Positions 25,055 through 37,888 of a stretch of 64,000 nucleotides of DNA are shown here, one piece after another. Origin of the DNA: Spinellus fusiger (Eukaryota; Mucoromycota; Mucoromycetes; Mucorales; Phycomycetaceae); contig JALLLS010000001.1 of assembly GCA_025094145.1 (NCBI GenBank), positions 186,001-250,000 on the forward strand, written 5' to 3'. The position numbers and the translations under genes were made by a program. The stretch's first letter is position 1. Each line of letters starts with the position of its first letter. A model generated the notes under the pieces. It was not told the origin of the DNA, ran no database searches, and worked only from the letters and a program-made list of their open reading frames with translations.

Positions 25055-25978
25055 TTACAGTTTCATCTTCTTGGGTGGATTCTTCTTGGATTCTTCCGTA
25101 GATCGTTTCTGGCCCTTTTTCTCGACAGGAGCGGTTGTTTCTAATATCTTGATGTTGGTAGGTTTGAAATGGTGTATTTCTGTCATAGTAGGTACTAGCC
25201 ACGGTGCTTCTACAGACTTGATCTGATCCACACTCAAATATAGTGCCTCTTCCTTCTTATACTCTCGGTTGAGCTAGATACATAAGAGGTCAATGGAATG
25301 CAACACAGGACAGGATGCTGTCCCCTTTATCTTACTCTTATGGCTAGTGTACAGGCACGGTTCACTCCAAGAACAAGAGCCAATGCTTCCTCTGATGCCT
25401 TTGGTAGTGAGATAATCTTGCACTCTGCTATAGCTGCCATGGACAGCAAATGGGCCACCAAATGGGGAGGTTGGGTGTCTCTTTTACAAACAAACACAGC
25501 CAAGTTCTCGGTTGTTTTTCCGTTGTACTTGTCTCGTATGACTGATTCCATGTAGCCTGTGACTTGGTTAATGCCTATGACCACACGTTGAAGAATCTCG
25601 GGGGCGTCTATCGTCAGTGGGTGGGCTGTCTCTCCAGACACCTGTTCCCTCTCTTGTTTCCGCTTGTTTTTATGTCCACTCTTGACTCCAAGCTGATGGG
25701 TTTCTCTTCTGTAGTGAGCCACTGGTTCAAGGATTCTGCATAGTCTGTTAAGTTCCTCCTTGTGTTGCTGCCACTTACTCTTGGAGTTGCTTTAGCATGG
25801 TCTCGCCTTGTTTCTGATCAGTAGCAGGCCTAGAGTATGGAGTTACTCTGATCAGTGTCTATACCACGGCTTACCACTTGAGGACAAAAGGCGAGTCAAG
25901 TGCATTCTTATAGACCTTTTTTCTGTTTTCCTGTGACTTTTTTATGCTCTCTCCCGTGAACACCTTAACAGAAGCCAT
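25055..25978 (-). CDS. POP3: RNase P/MRP subunit, Pop3/Rpp38-like (L7Ae fold)
   Basis: Three exons on the minus strand (25875-25978, 25336-25789, 25055-25273) give 258 aa. MASVKVFTGESIKK starts at 25978, and the first intron (25790-25874) is required to keep the frame. The middle has PEILQRVVIGINQVTGYME, LAVFVCKRDTQPPHLVAHL, CKIISLPKASEEALALVLG and RACTLAI, which matches the L7Ae-like core of Rpp38/Pop3 (RNA kink-turn binding, tRNA and rRNA precursor processing). The C terminus is Lys-rich (KKNPPKKMKL), a possible nuclear/nucleolar signal. Convergent with XRN1, 170 bp apart. Other L7Ae-type proteins (Nhp2-like) are less likely given the long extensions. Confidence 0.75.
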
Positions 25979-26066
25979 AATAAGAGGAATGGACAAAGGC
26001 AGAAAGAAGAAATGGGAGGAGAGTGACTGCTTAATAAAGAGAGAAGGGACTATCGAATTCATTATA

Positions 26067-27564
26067 TACACCAGGAGGTCTTTAGGATATAAAAGGAAAT
26101 AGTCGAAATACAATTGTTTAAAAATGAAAGTCGATTTGAAAAGGTGTGAAAATAGTGAGATGTATTCATGTTAATTTTTTAAATAAAAACTATGTAGATT
26201 TACCTGTAAATATATGAATCCCGGAGGAAACCACCTTTGATAGGGTGATATAGTAGAATATGAATACAAATATCTATTCTTCTCGACAGAAAATAGCTGA
26301 TCGGTGGCGACCATTTAAACCCTCTTCTGCAATTGTATAGATATTCTTTGATGCATTCACATCTCTGTTCCAAACAATTCCTTAAAGAACAGTTGCCTAG
26401 TTACCCGTTGTGATCAAATCGTGTGTTGTGTTCCTGTTCATGCACTCTCTTTGATTTCCATAGACCAGCCTTTGTATCCAATACTCTATTTTGTTGTCCC
26501 TGATAGAGACCAAACAACTACAGATTCATCTCTCTAGTGGTCCTGTTGATAACCTTAGTACTCTTTATTACAGAATAAAAGATATATTTTACAAAGTTAC
26601 ATAGTATGGATTTTGAGGCTACTTTTATATATATCTTTAAGCTATAAGGATCAAAACTATACGATAATAACATCTCATTAAATTCATAGTAAAAAAAGAA
26701 AGAAATAGCAAACTAGTATAAATATTGACTCAATAGTCATAATCACTTCAACAACTATCTCATTGTAACTGGTATTAACAATAGTACTTAGTGAAAACAA
26801 GATATTATTTCTAATACTGTTCTTTAGACCTAAGGCAAATAGAGTGTGAATTGTTTGACTTGATTGTAGGAAAAAAGAGGCAAAAGTGTAATACATCATA
26901 ATAGAGAAAGAAAAACTATTATCTGTTTTGATAATCCCATCCTTTTGTTATTTCCAACACTGTCTATACAATTTGATACTCAAGTACTCGTCAAGATGAG
27001 CATAAATAAGCAAGGTAGTGTGCCATTATTAACAAAGAGAAACAATAGAAGGAGGTGATAGACACTACCAAAGGCTATTCTAGTGATAAAAAGGTAAGCA
27101 GTGTCATCATCTGGGTCTGATATCATTGTATTCCACAAGACACTCATTGTATTGTTATTAGGCAAGTAAAGACTCCTTTCAAGTCAGTCTTAGGTAGTCT
27201 TCGTTTTATACTGTCTAAAGTGTCTAAGGTGTCTAGAGTGTATTCTCAAGTATAGTTATCTATCTCCCAATAACAAATCACAGGGCCATTGGTGTGTGGA
27301 TTCTATTGCTATGAGAGAATGCACTTGGGCAGTAGCTACAGTCATACTATAGTATTAGCCATACTATTACAATAAACAATTTTATTCATAAACAATATAT
27401 TCCATTGATAATACAATTTGATATTGAGGTATCTACAAAAGGAAATAATGATTTGGATATCAGCAAACCTTTGCTTTAAAACACAGTTCCATAGAAGGCA
27501 AGATATTTTGTCTCAAAAGGAAGGAGATATCCCCGCCTAAAAGCCAGAAAAATCTCCTGGTGTG
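26067..27564 (-). mobile_element. TIR element copy B with Fanzor remnant (1498 bp)
   Basis: TA-flanked (26065-26066 and 27565-27566). The left end TACACCAGGAGGTCTTT mirrors the right end read on the minus strand (CACACCAGGAGATTTTT). From about 26161 to about 27480 it matches copy C (offset 13907) with no indel seen and almost no substitutions. Its right 440 bp are identical by eye to copy A. The zinc ribbon has been replaced by about 740 bp of unrelated AT-rich sequence (26382-27124). Short open frames inside are the same in B and C but show no protein signature. Confidence 0.8.
26274..26381 (-). pseudogene. Fanzor C-terminal fragment in copy B
   Basis: Minus-strand translation GIVWNRDVNASKNIYTIAEE continues to a TAG at 26274-26276. 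The RuvC-III Asp is kept, but all four zinc-ribbon Cys are lost: homology to copy A stops just before GIVWNRD. It cannot be functional. Confidence 0.75.
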
Positions 27565-27769
27565 TAGAGCACTATAGATGGGTTTGAATAGATGAGACAC
27601 AAATACACAAGAAAGAAAGAGAGAAAGAGGCTATTCTATACTCCGCCTATCCAGAGACATGGACAGAAGATCCCCCATAGTAGGATAGAGTAGAACAATA
27701 AGAAAAGGCGAGTCATACTATTCATATGACAAAGATGACGGGTGATTACAATGGGAGTGGTGATAACAG

Positions 27770-28015
27770 TGATGATAAAAGTGATAATAGTAATAACACT
27801 GATAACAGTAATAACACTGATAATAGTAATAACACTGATAATAGTAATAACACTGATAGTAGTAATAACACTGATAATAACAGTAATAACACTGATAATA
27901 ACAGTAATAACACTGATAATAGTAATAATAATAATAATAATAATAATAGTAATAATAACACTGATAATAATAATCACACTACTACTAATCACACTACTAC
28001 TAACAATAATAATGG
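27770..28015 (+). repeat. Minisatellite built from AATAACACTGATA-type units
   Basis: About 15-18-bp units (GATAATAGTAATAACACT and variants) repeated around ten times, followed by (AAT)n and CACTACTA repeats. One frame reads as Asn/Asp/Ser repeats, but there is no flanking coding context. The remainder of 27565-28149 holds no gene. Confidence 0.9.
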
Positions 28016-28149
28016 CAGTACAAAGTAGAGAAATAAGAGTAAGAAATAAGATTAATAAAGAAAGAACAAGGCAGAAGAAAATAAAAAGATATTTACATAA
28101 GGTTTCTTATGTCAAAATAGAGCAGTAAAAAAGCCCTCTTTTCTCTCTC

Positions 28150-29226
28150 TTACAATACAATACACAGCTTCTTATGAAGTCGCATAATACCACCTGACAG
28201 GGCAGCCTTTGTTGCAGCTGTGATGACTTCATCTACACACTGGTTACGTTTTGCACTACATTCATAGTACTTGGCACCAATGTCTCTTGCTAGTCTATCT
28301 CCCTAAAGACAAGAGGTGAGTTGGCCATTGAAAGAGTGAATGAAAAGTAGCCAGGCTTACTTCCTCATGGGTGATGAGATGATGTCCAAGTGCATTGAGT
28401 TGGCTGATTCTATTGCGATCCTCACGTAAATCCATCTTGGTGCCCACCAACAGTTTTGGTACATTCTCACAAAAGTGGGTTACTTCTGGCAGCCACTGTA
28501 GAGTGCAACAAGAAAGAAGAAGATTCTCTTTTTCATTAGAGACAGAAGAGACACTTCCATTCTGCCTATAAAACTAAGTCACTTACTCTGTCCTGTACAT
28601 TGGCAAATGAGGTAGGTAGGTCGATAGCAAAACAAATCAGCACAACGTCTGTTTCTGGGTAGGACAGTGGCCTCAGCCGATCATAATCTTCTTGACCCGC
28701 TGTATCCCACAGTGCCAGCTCCACTTGCTTGCCATTCTCCAACTGTACATTGGCAATATAGTTTTCAAATACCGTCGGAACATAACGCTGAATAACATTA
28801 CATTATAGACTCAATATAAGCAAAATCAAGATAGGTCCTTTGTATATATATGTATATATATATACATATATACATATATATACTATTAAGCCCAACCACA
28901 CAACAAGAGATAAGCAAATAAAACAGATAAAACAAATAGCTTTCCCTCCCCCCTTCCAAGACAGAGTGAGGGAAGGGGGAATGATTGTTCTCCAGCTTCA
29001 TCTCTTGTGTAGGTGTGGGTTGCTTACCTCTGGGAAAGCACCCTTTTGATAGACCACCAACAGACTTGTCTTTCCACAGCCACCATCCCCCACAACAACG
29101 AGTTTCTTCCGTGCGATCTACAGGCAATACCTTTTCTTTTCAGTTTCTTTCTTTTCTTTCTATTGTTCTATTGTTCTTTCTATTGTTCTCCATTGCTCTC
29201 TGCTATTCTCTAATTACCCTAGTCAT
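28150..29226 (-). CDS. Rho-family small GTPase
   Basis: Five exons (29218-29226, 29028-29117, 28587-28787, 28361-28495, 28150-28302) give 195 aa. Exon 1 is only 9 nt (MTR). G boxes: GDGGCGKTS (P loop; most Rho proteins have GDGACGKT), YVPTVFENY (effector loop with the switch Thr), [31 protein letters not shown] Rho insert region follows GTKMDLR. The C-terminal CAAX box CIVL predicts geranylgeranylation and membrane association. In fungi such proteins control actin, cell-wall synthesis and polarity. It is closest to the Rho1/Rho2 group, but I do not assign a paralogue. CSAKRNQC replaces the usual CSAKTxEG. Confidence 0.93.
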
Positions 29227-29600
29227 GGTGCGTCAGTAGATAGGAGAATAGCCTGCAGATTAAAAAAAAGAAGAAAGAAAGAAAAGAACAAAAGAGAAGA
29301 ACAAAAGAGAGGGGGGCTCTTGTTAAAAAAAAAGAGAAAACAACAACAACAAAAATGGGTGCAGGAAGAGAATAAAATAGGAAAGGAAAACAGCTGAGAT
29401 GGACAGCAGTCAAGTATCACCCACAGTAACACAAACCAAACTAAGCCAAACTGCATCGTAATGGCTCAAGTCCACCGGTAGAAAGCAGTCCACATACCAA
29501 CAGAAACAGATGCTTTTTACACCTGATGTATTAGGAAAGAAAGAAGGAAGGAAGGAAGCATAGAGATAGATATATAGATAGAGATATATATAAAAGACAG

Positions 29601-32600
29601 TTATTCCTCAATAAAGCCTAAATCCTTCATCATGACTAGAATGCGCATAATGCTATTCTGTTCTGCATATTCACGGAGCGGAGACCGAACACTGGGTATT
29701 TTCAGTACAATGTCCTTCAACTGAGCATTAGGAAGAGCCACATTACAAAGCACCTTGACGGAATTCGGTAGAGTTCTCTGCAACGACACATCAGCACAGA
29801 GAAGAGACGGGTGAGTTGCATGGAGGGAAATCCAACGCATCCCCCCTTTTCCTTTTACTTTACCTCTGTACATTTCACAAACCCATCCCACAACTTGGGA
29901 TAAGCCCAGACTTTCTTTGATATCAGTTTGACCAAAAGAGAGAGTATAAAGTTGTTCAAGTTTTTATAGACAGTAACTGTACGAATCATCTTTTTATATA
30001 AGTGTAAGGAATGAGACACTCTCCACATAGAACAACTTACTGTCACCATCAATAATAAGGGGATTTTGGGCTGCTCTACTAAATGTTGGAGAGCATTTGC
30101 CACATGTTTGGCCTCAAATGTGTCAGGCATAGTAAAGCAGATATTAATTGCTGTTGGGTGTTAATAGACATTCATAGACAGACAGGGCGTGCTTTGGATA
30201 ATGTACCTTCGACAGCCTTGGGAAGAGGCACATTCTCTTCCATTTTATGAAGGGCCATGAGTAATTCAGTAGGGGCCATAGGAGAATTGACGGCTCCTGT
30301 GTTGGACACAATGCGTGAAAAGACCTTTTTTACTACCTTGCGCTGTGCTTCTGTGTTGTTGAGCAGTTCAACCAGCTTGGGTAGATTCTGACGAATGTCC
30401 TCCTATGGATAGGCATATGGATATCAGCACAGGCGGGCAGGAGATCATCAAAGGCTTACCTTTCGAAGTCCAGAGATGATAGGAATGAGAAATTTTGCAT
30501 CTAATTGACGTTCATGGTAGATGTCCATGACTGCATTGACCAACTCTGAGGTGGGGCGTACTAAGAAGAGAAGAGAGACATAGTAATAATAGATGAACAA
30601 CTTGTGTACTATCTCTATAGCCTAGACACCTGTCCTTTGTTTCTGCACTCACCTGTATCACACAGAACCACCAGAATACGAATCACCAGTGTCTCTCCAC
30701 CAGGAGGAAAGTGTCGAATGGTCTCAATGAGTTTTGGAGAGTGCATACCAATAGACTTGATCAGGTTATAGACATGCTGTCGAATCAATCGCTGCACTCG
30801 ATCATGCACATTGATATAGATATTAAATAGACTGTACAATAAGTCAGCACTGTCTCTTTGGATCAAAGACTTACTCTTTCAGCAGCTCGTGCTTTTTCAC
30901 ACATAGAGCAAAGAACAGTTCAGCATGTCGAACTACATCTAATTCAGACCATTCATTTCTCTCCTTTTTAGCTACTGCCTCTTTCATATCTGTGTCTTGA
31001 TCCATAGATCCACACTCTTGAACTTGTGCCTCCAGTGTAGCTTGTGTATTTATATTTGGTGTTGTGTCATTATTTACTTCTACTTGTGCACTCATATCTG
31101 TCATGATCTCATCTAGTACTTCCTCCTCCAACACCTCCAACACCTCCAACGCCTTTTCTTTGTCTTCGGGCTTCTCTTCAACTTGTTCTAATAACACTTC
31201 CTCGCACTTAATATAGTCCTTCTCCACCTGTTGGTCAAGATCCATGGTATCCACGGCCTCTGCTACCATTTCTCTGCTGTCTGACATTTCTCCTTCCTCA
31301 TCTGCAGGTGGCTCCATCGTCAATAGACGCAATGTATCGGTAGCAAAAGCCTCCACTTTGAGCGAAATAATAGGATGATCAGGCACCCACTTCTTTACAA
31401 CTACAATACTTGTAGACCGTGTCTTTACATCAGAATTAACACAAAAATCCAATAACACTTTTAGACACTGTTCTCTCACAGGGGGTCTGTAGGCAACAAG
31501 GTCCCGTAGTGTAGAAGCACACGATACAAAGCGAGAGGGCTCCTCCATGGTTTTGCGGATGAACTCAATGACTTGGGGGCTGATGGCAGGTGCATCCATC
31601 AGTAGTCTTGATAGGGTCTTGTCTTTGGCATCAAGAACAGAGATACTTCTCTCGAGAAGAGATAGATGCCATCGATGGTAAGAAGGAGAGTAGTGTGGGT
31701 TGTTGTGCTGGTGCATTCTATCACAGTAGAACTCTTCATGTAGCCATTCTAAAGCAAGATCGTATCTATAGTCCTCTTATTAGTCTTTTGCTTACACACC
31801 GAATGAAAGATAAAATAAAATAGAGTGTGTAAAGACCTTTGAGGAAGATCCGCAATAATAAAGTCCAATAGCATAGTCTTTAGTTCATCTGAATCTACAT
31901 TCATCTGATCCACTTTATCTGTAGCATCTGTAGCATCTGTAGCATCCATGGTGTCCTGTTTGATGTCCGGTTTGATGTCTTGTTGAATGTCTGTTTTGAC
32001 ATCCATCAAAGTGTCCATTACAGTCTCTGTCTTTGTCTCTACTTCTGACTTGATAGCATCTATCTCTTCACAGGAGTGTCTTGTTGCCATGGCATGCCAT
32101 TTACTGGTGCCCGTGCCACGGGTTAACAGCTTAGCAACCAACAAGGTCCACATTGTCTTTGTTGACTGATTCCATGCTGGAGTCACCCGGCGAGAAGAAG
32201 GATCTCCAGACTCTAGGTCTGTCACTTTGGACTCTAATAACACCTCTGCATCAAAAATACGCTGTACTGACATCTTTAGCATCTCAAGTTGTTCATTGTG
32301 TCCAAGAGAAGCAGGAGGAGACAATTCATAGGGTTGCATCATCAAAGACTGGCTTGCTCGCTCCTTTACACTGGCTAGAGGGACACGGGGATTTCCGAGC
32401 AAGGTAGGAAGGGGAGCCTCGGGCTCTGTCTTTGTAGGTGGTGTTGGTTCTGGTTTGGAACTTTCTGGTCTTAAGCGAGGATCTTTGGGAGGTGCACGTC
32501 TTGTTTTTATAGGAGAAAGGGTGTTGAATGCTGGTGCAGAGACAGAGGCAGAAGCAGGTATAGATACAGGTACAGAAGCGGATGCAGGCACAGGTACAGG

Positions 32601-32907
32601 CACAGGTACAGGCACAGGTACAGGTGCAGAAGCAGAAGCAGAAGCAGAAGCAGAAGCAGAAGCAGAAGCAGAAGCAGAAGCAGAAGCAGACACAGCCATA
32701 GGAGCAGACGTAGATGTAAGTACAGGTGTGGAGGAGGGTGCTGGTGTCGATGTAGTATGAGAGCCTACTGCTGCTGGTGCAGATGCCTGAGGAGCAGAGT
32801 TTGCCGTTGGAATCTATAGAGTGATAAAGTGTAATAACAAAGACAGATGAGAACACAACAACAACAAGATAATAGCACTAGCAGCAGGAATAACTCAAGA
32901 GCCTTAG

Positions 32908-32938
<31 letters not shown>

Positions 32939-34392
32939 AAAAACACTTCACGCCAGGCACGCATGCCTCTTCTCTACATCTATCTATACAACTACAGCCC
33001 ATAGACATCTCCATGTACACACCAACACGTCAACAGTGTACTGCTCACCATATGAATTCTTTGACTTATGGTATCCATTGAAACATTCTGCAATACAGCT
33101 ATACACAATTCGACCACTACATTCAAGGGAAGAGAAGTGATATCAAAGCCTGCTAGTGGATTGGGAGGTGCGGAGGGAGGTGCGGGTACAGCTGCAGCTG
33201 CCGCTTCAGACACACGGGCTCTCTTGTCTTGTCCACCCTCAGACTCTTTCCCAGTAAGAGCACGCTTGGACCGTCTTGCTTCTTCTCCCTCACGTCTCTC
33301 TCTTTCTCTCTGTTCTCGTGCCTGTCTATTATGAAAAATAGCAGTATTTCCACCCACAGCACCAAATGCACTGATCAGCTCATTACGATGGGATGACAGC
33401 TGTTCAGACCTATAGACATCTGCATTAGAAGACCCCATCCTAGTAGAGAGAAAGAGTCACCTGCCTTATGAATGTTACAAGAGAAAGACGAATGGACTTT
33501 TCAATGTTGCGCTTCTGAGCAGGTGGGAAGATGGAGCATGATTTGAAGCAGGTTACAAATGCAGAAGAGACAGTACGGGTGAATTGAGTACGTCTCTTCA
33601 CCAAAGGCACAAGACAGCTGATGATTGAAGTTATTATAGACCCATGCCTATAATAAAGATAAGAGTAAGAATGCATTAAGGATAAACAAAGCAGTCTCTG
33701 CTGTAGTGTAGTGCTGTCTATTTATCCTTATTATTTCACTACTCATTCCCTACTCACTCATTGCTTCTCTTTAACCATTCCACCATCAGAGTAAACATCT
33801 CTTTTCCATCTTGCTCCAATTGACTCAGGTTCAGAAGACGATGGTCAGGCCTCACCAGAGAAAGAGAAACATCATCCTACACACACACACATCATCATCA
33901 TCTTAGTCTCTCTTTACTCTTCCAATGTCTCCTCTTGTCCTTACTCGTAGTGTGTCATTTCTCTCTTTCTTTGTCTGTAACAGAATCAACACCTGAAGAC
34001 ATTTGATAGCTTGGATCCTCAGACCATGGTTCCGATGATTCAACAAAGATCCACGCACTTTACTAATCAATGAAGAAGCCTTTTGCCACATGCGTGTTTC
34101 TGCTTCATTTTGGCATCTTTTTCAGGTAAATGTGTCTTTTTTCTTGCTTCATGACTTACACTGTCTTGAATATAAACGGCAACACGGTAGTAAATGCACG
34201 CGTGGCATCCTTCAGAGCAGTGAGGTCGTCTTTAAGTGCTTCATTGTAATGCTCTTTTTGCAAGTTGATAGTCACCAGCTCCTCCAATGTGTCCAAGAAT
34301 CCATTGGTAGCATACGACTGGGCACTCTGAGGGTGAATAAGCACCTCTTGGTCAAACTCTCTTAGCTGTTCCAAATACTGATCGTGGTCCAT
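29601..34392 (-). CDS. PTA1: Symplekin/Pta1, scaffold of the mRNA 3'-end processing complex
   Basis: Thirteen exons (29601-29777, 29864-29989, 30041-30150, 30207-30402, 30460-30560, 30653-30831, 30875-31768, 31837-32813, 33049-33399, 33461-33647, 33758-33876, 33945-34116, 34160-34392) give about 1273 aa. The N-terminal HEAT-like domain (NHRNHGLRIQAIKCLQVLI, ERYDLALEWLHEE type) and the C-terminal symplekin domain (NICFTMPDTFEAKHVANAL, KKVWAYPKLWDGFVKC) are both recognisable. The protein bridges CPSF/CPF and CstF/CF I. A hexanucleotide-coded Ala-Ser then Pro-Val repeat lies at 32570-32695. The junction between the exons at 33461-33647 and 33049-33399 is the least certain; the chosen sites keep the frame and the conserved spacing. 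Confidence 0.9.
32570..32695 (-). repeat. Coding hexanucleotide repeat in symplekin (Ala-Ser and Pro-Val runs)
   Basis: On the plus strand (GCAGAA)n followed by (GGTACAGGCACA)-type units. On the coding strand these give alternating Ala-Ser, then Pro-Val, dipeptides. A (GAAA)n tract at 32910-32940 lies in the adjacent intron. Confidence 0.92.
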
Positions 34393-37300
34393 GAGTTATT
34401 TCGTGTGTAATACTAGAACACAGGTCAACAATGGGCATTGGATTCTTTTCTCTTTTATTTTTATTTTTATGTAACCTCATTTACTGTGTCTAGGGACAGA
34501 AAGAGAGACTATCTTACAGTGAGGCAATGAAGGCAGATGGTAGCGGTAGTATTGTTTTGTTTTGTTTTAGCTGAGAACAATAGTCAATGTCCCAAGTTGC
34601 TTTGGACTTAGTTGAACTGAGAAGAAATTGGCTATGTTTTTTTTTTTTTGCTATATAGTGTGTCTTTTGCTATAAAGTTCGTTTTTCGCTTTGCAAGTCG
34701 TCCTTTTTCTTCTCTTTCTTTCTCTCTTTCTCTCTCTCTCTTTTCTTCTTCCCCGTTTCTTTGGCAGCTACGTTGAGTTGCTGAAATTTCAGTGTACAAA
34801 CACAGCCCAGCAAGCTTTCTTTTTCTTTAGAATAAATAAATAAAATTAAAGTCGTTCTTATGATGACGTCAATAGATTCAACTGTAGATGTTAGCTCCAA
34901 AGGGAGGGTTGAGGGATAGCACAAAATAGATAACGAATCTTGCATTTCTATCCTTATGGCTGTGACTGTGTAGACTCTACAGTGAATATTAACCAGCAGA
35001 GAAGGGATACATTTTACAAGTGAAAGAGAAGGGAGACTCAATGTATACTCTTTGGTAGGCTGGTTCTTTTTGTTTTGTAGACAGAGAGATGAAGCAGTCT
35101 AATCCAATGGATCAAATACTATGCTATCAATCCATCTATCAAAATAAATCAGTATGGTATTTATTCATTGCTATTGATGAATAAAACAGGGCCTACATCA
35201 GGCCAATAATGCTACCTAATGCCATTCAGAAGATGTGGATTAGAACAGAGAGATTGTATGGATCAGATAATTGTTAGATAGAAACAACAGAGTTCTTCAT
35301 GTTCGAATGAAGACTCTAATGATACCAGTGTCAGGAAGGCTGTTGGTAGTTCTCTGTGCACTCGTGTTGTCTTGATACTATAGAGAAGTATCAATGTAGA
35401 TCATCACCATGAGAGTTACCTTGGAGACTAACCAAAGAGTAAAGATATCCTTAACAGTAGTATATAATAATTATCCCATCTTTGTATTTTGGGTGATCTA
35501 CATTTTACTCCATGCAAGATCAAATGGATATCTCATTAGAATTATAGCAGGCTGATGAAAACAATATGGAAATAAATGCACTTTGCTGTTTTGTTTCTTT
35601 AGAAGCAGAAGTATAAATTTAAGGTAGTAGTAGTGGTAGTAGTAAAGGCTTTCTTGATCTATTGCCAAAGTAATTCAATTGAGCTTGATCATGTATAAAT
35701 GATAAAGAGAAATGAAGGATATGTTAAAATAAGAATAAGTGGGATGTGTGAGGAATATCTACTCTTCTTTTCTACTTCTTCCTGTCTAAATAGTCAACAG
35801 AATTAAACATTAGTATACTATAACAAGAGTTATAGACTGTATATCAGAAAAAGAAAAAGAAAAGGGTAATGAACAGAACTCTATTAACATTTACCTTGTG
35901 TTTCCTAAATAGTGAATCTACCAAGAGAATCTACCAAGAGAATCTACCAAGAAAAGATGATACAGTAAAGCATTATCAACAACAACCCTACATGATGCGT
36001 GCTTATGCATTCCAACCTCATCCAAGTTATAAATCTGACTTGTTAATGGTATCAAAAGCCAAGTGATATAAGGTGTGGTTTTTATATTTTATAATGTGCT
36101 CTCCTCAAATATAGCGTTGCATATTCATAGACCCACTATAATAGAAGATGAGATCGTATCACCATCATTACCAGCAATAAAAGACTGTCTACACTATTAC
36201 TCCTTCTACCGTCGTATTAAGTTGTGTTCAGCATTAACTTTAATTTAGATTATCCAGTAGACCAGATGATGGCACCGATCCTTTCTTCATCTGTTCAACG
36301 CTTGAAAAGAAAAGCAGCAGAGCACAGATGTTTTTGTATAAAAAATGAAAAAATGAAAAATGAAAAAATAAAAAACATTGAAATAGAATTAAGCACGAGT
36401 TGGATATTATTTCTTATTGATACTACAGATATGCATAATGTGAGGTCTTGTTAAACATATGACTCAATGTCTTTCTTTTTACTACCTTCCAATTAAGTAC
36501 AGTGTTAGGTTCTGTAACAAGATCTATACTTTTTTTCTTACCTATAAATGATTGAATATCATCCAAGAGGTGTGAACGCTAAAGATTTGAGATCAAAACT
36601 CAGGCAATCTATCTAGTTTCATAACATGCTTTAACGAGAGAATCAATTCCATTTTGTGTATACTCATTAGGAGACATATGATTATAGAGTAGAATGCATA
36701 GACTATAGAATTATGTTTGGATAGTCTGGATAGCTTGGATAGCAGACATGACCGATGCTTTATCAATGATCACACTCATGTTTCTTTGGGAGAATTCTTT
36801 GGGAAAATAAACAAGACACCAATGTACCAGAGTTTGTTGAACCCTCGAGACCCCCAAGACCTATAACGCAATTTTAATAGAGAATTGCATATTTCCTTGG
36901 AATAAGAGGTCCGTGAGTATCCTGCAGTGTAGAAGACATGTGATGGGTGATCGAGTATGAATACATCCTTTTGTCCCTCTTGGATTACGGTGATTGAATA
37001 GTAAGTAGGACTATTTTGGTATATTTCTCCTCAACAAGCAATTGTCTTGATGATAGATGAATGGATATAACTCCAGAGTAAACGTGGGAAGATCTTGAAT
37101 GTATTGAATTGTGTTCAGAGAGACGTAAGACGCACGATCATGGCTATAAAATAGGGAGAGAGAAAGAGAGCATAGTATACTAATGTCTAGGGCATTGGCT
37201 CTCTTATAAGTCATGTAAGAAGTAGCTTCCAGAAAATAAAACATGGATTACAAATATCCCTAAGCATATCAAGGCTATAGATGTTTGTCCCTAAAAGAAA

Positions 37301-37888
37301 AGAAACATTCCTGTCTCAAATCAATGGAGTAAATCATCCAAGTATAAACAATGAGAGCTCTTTTCTTCTTCTTTCTTTTCTCATATACATAGATGTATAT
37401 TGACTCTTCTGTTTCATCTAGTGAATATAAAGAAGAATCTCATCGTAGTTCAGAAAGAGTTCCTATCGAACAAAGACAAAGACAAATGATTCCATAGAGA
37501 CACAAGAAGTGGGGGACACAAGAGAAGGAATTCTAAGCTCCAACAATCGTGTAGATAGTTTCCAATAGATTGTTATCTTATATTTCGCCATACTGTGGTT
37601 GATGATACTAAAACATAGTCCCAGTCCAAGTAGTCTCATCAGTAAGATACTAATCTATGAGCGATAGAATTTATCTGCATCCTGAACAAACAATAAAGAT
37701 AAAAAAGAAACATTACAGAACATTCTCTGTCTCTAACTCAGAACAATATTGGACAGTGGTTGTTTTGTGAAATCAATCTAAAATAAGTTATAGTACTGAC
37801 CAGCAAATGAATGTTAAATGTTTAAAAGCATGTCTTGGTAGACATTTCTAAACGTACCTCTTCTGCTCTTTCTACTCTGATCATCCCA
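34393..37888. other. Long AT-rich intergenic region, no supported gene
   Basis: 3.5 kb between the divergent starts of symplekin and the GILT-like gene. It contains simple T-rich and GTAGTA tracts, three direct copies of AGAGAATCTACCA at 35915-35953, and minus-strand coding-like patches at 36730-37244 described among the findings. I found no complete gene model, tRNA or transposon end. Confidence 0.5.

Noticed and set aside
26684..26899. 71-codon frames inside elements B and C, identical in both
   Set aside because: Identity reflects recent duplication of the whole element. Composition is AT-driven and no motif is present.
27726..28028. Possible Asn/Asp-rich secreted or prion-like protein
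   Set aside because: All reading frames of the AATAACACTGATA minisatellite are open. There is no non-repetitive coding flank or start context.
32455..32760. Glu-Ala repeat protein on the plus strand
   Set aside because: It is the antisense reading of the symplekin Ala-Ser/Pro-Val hexamer repeat.
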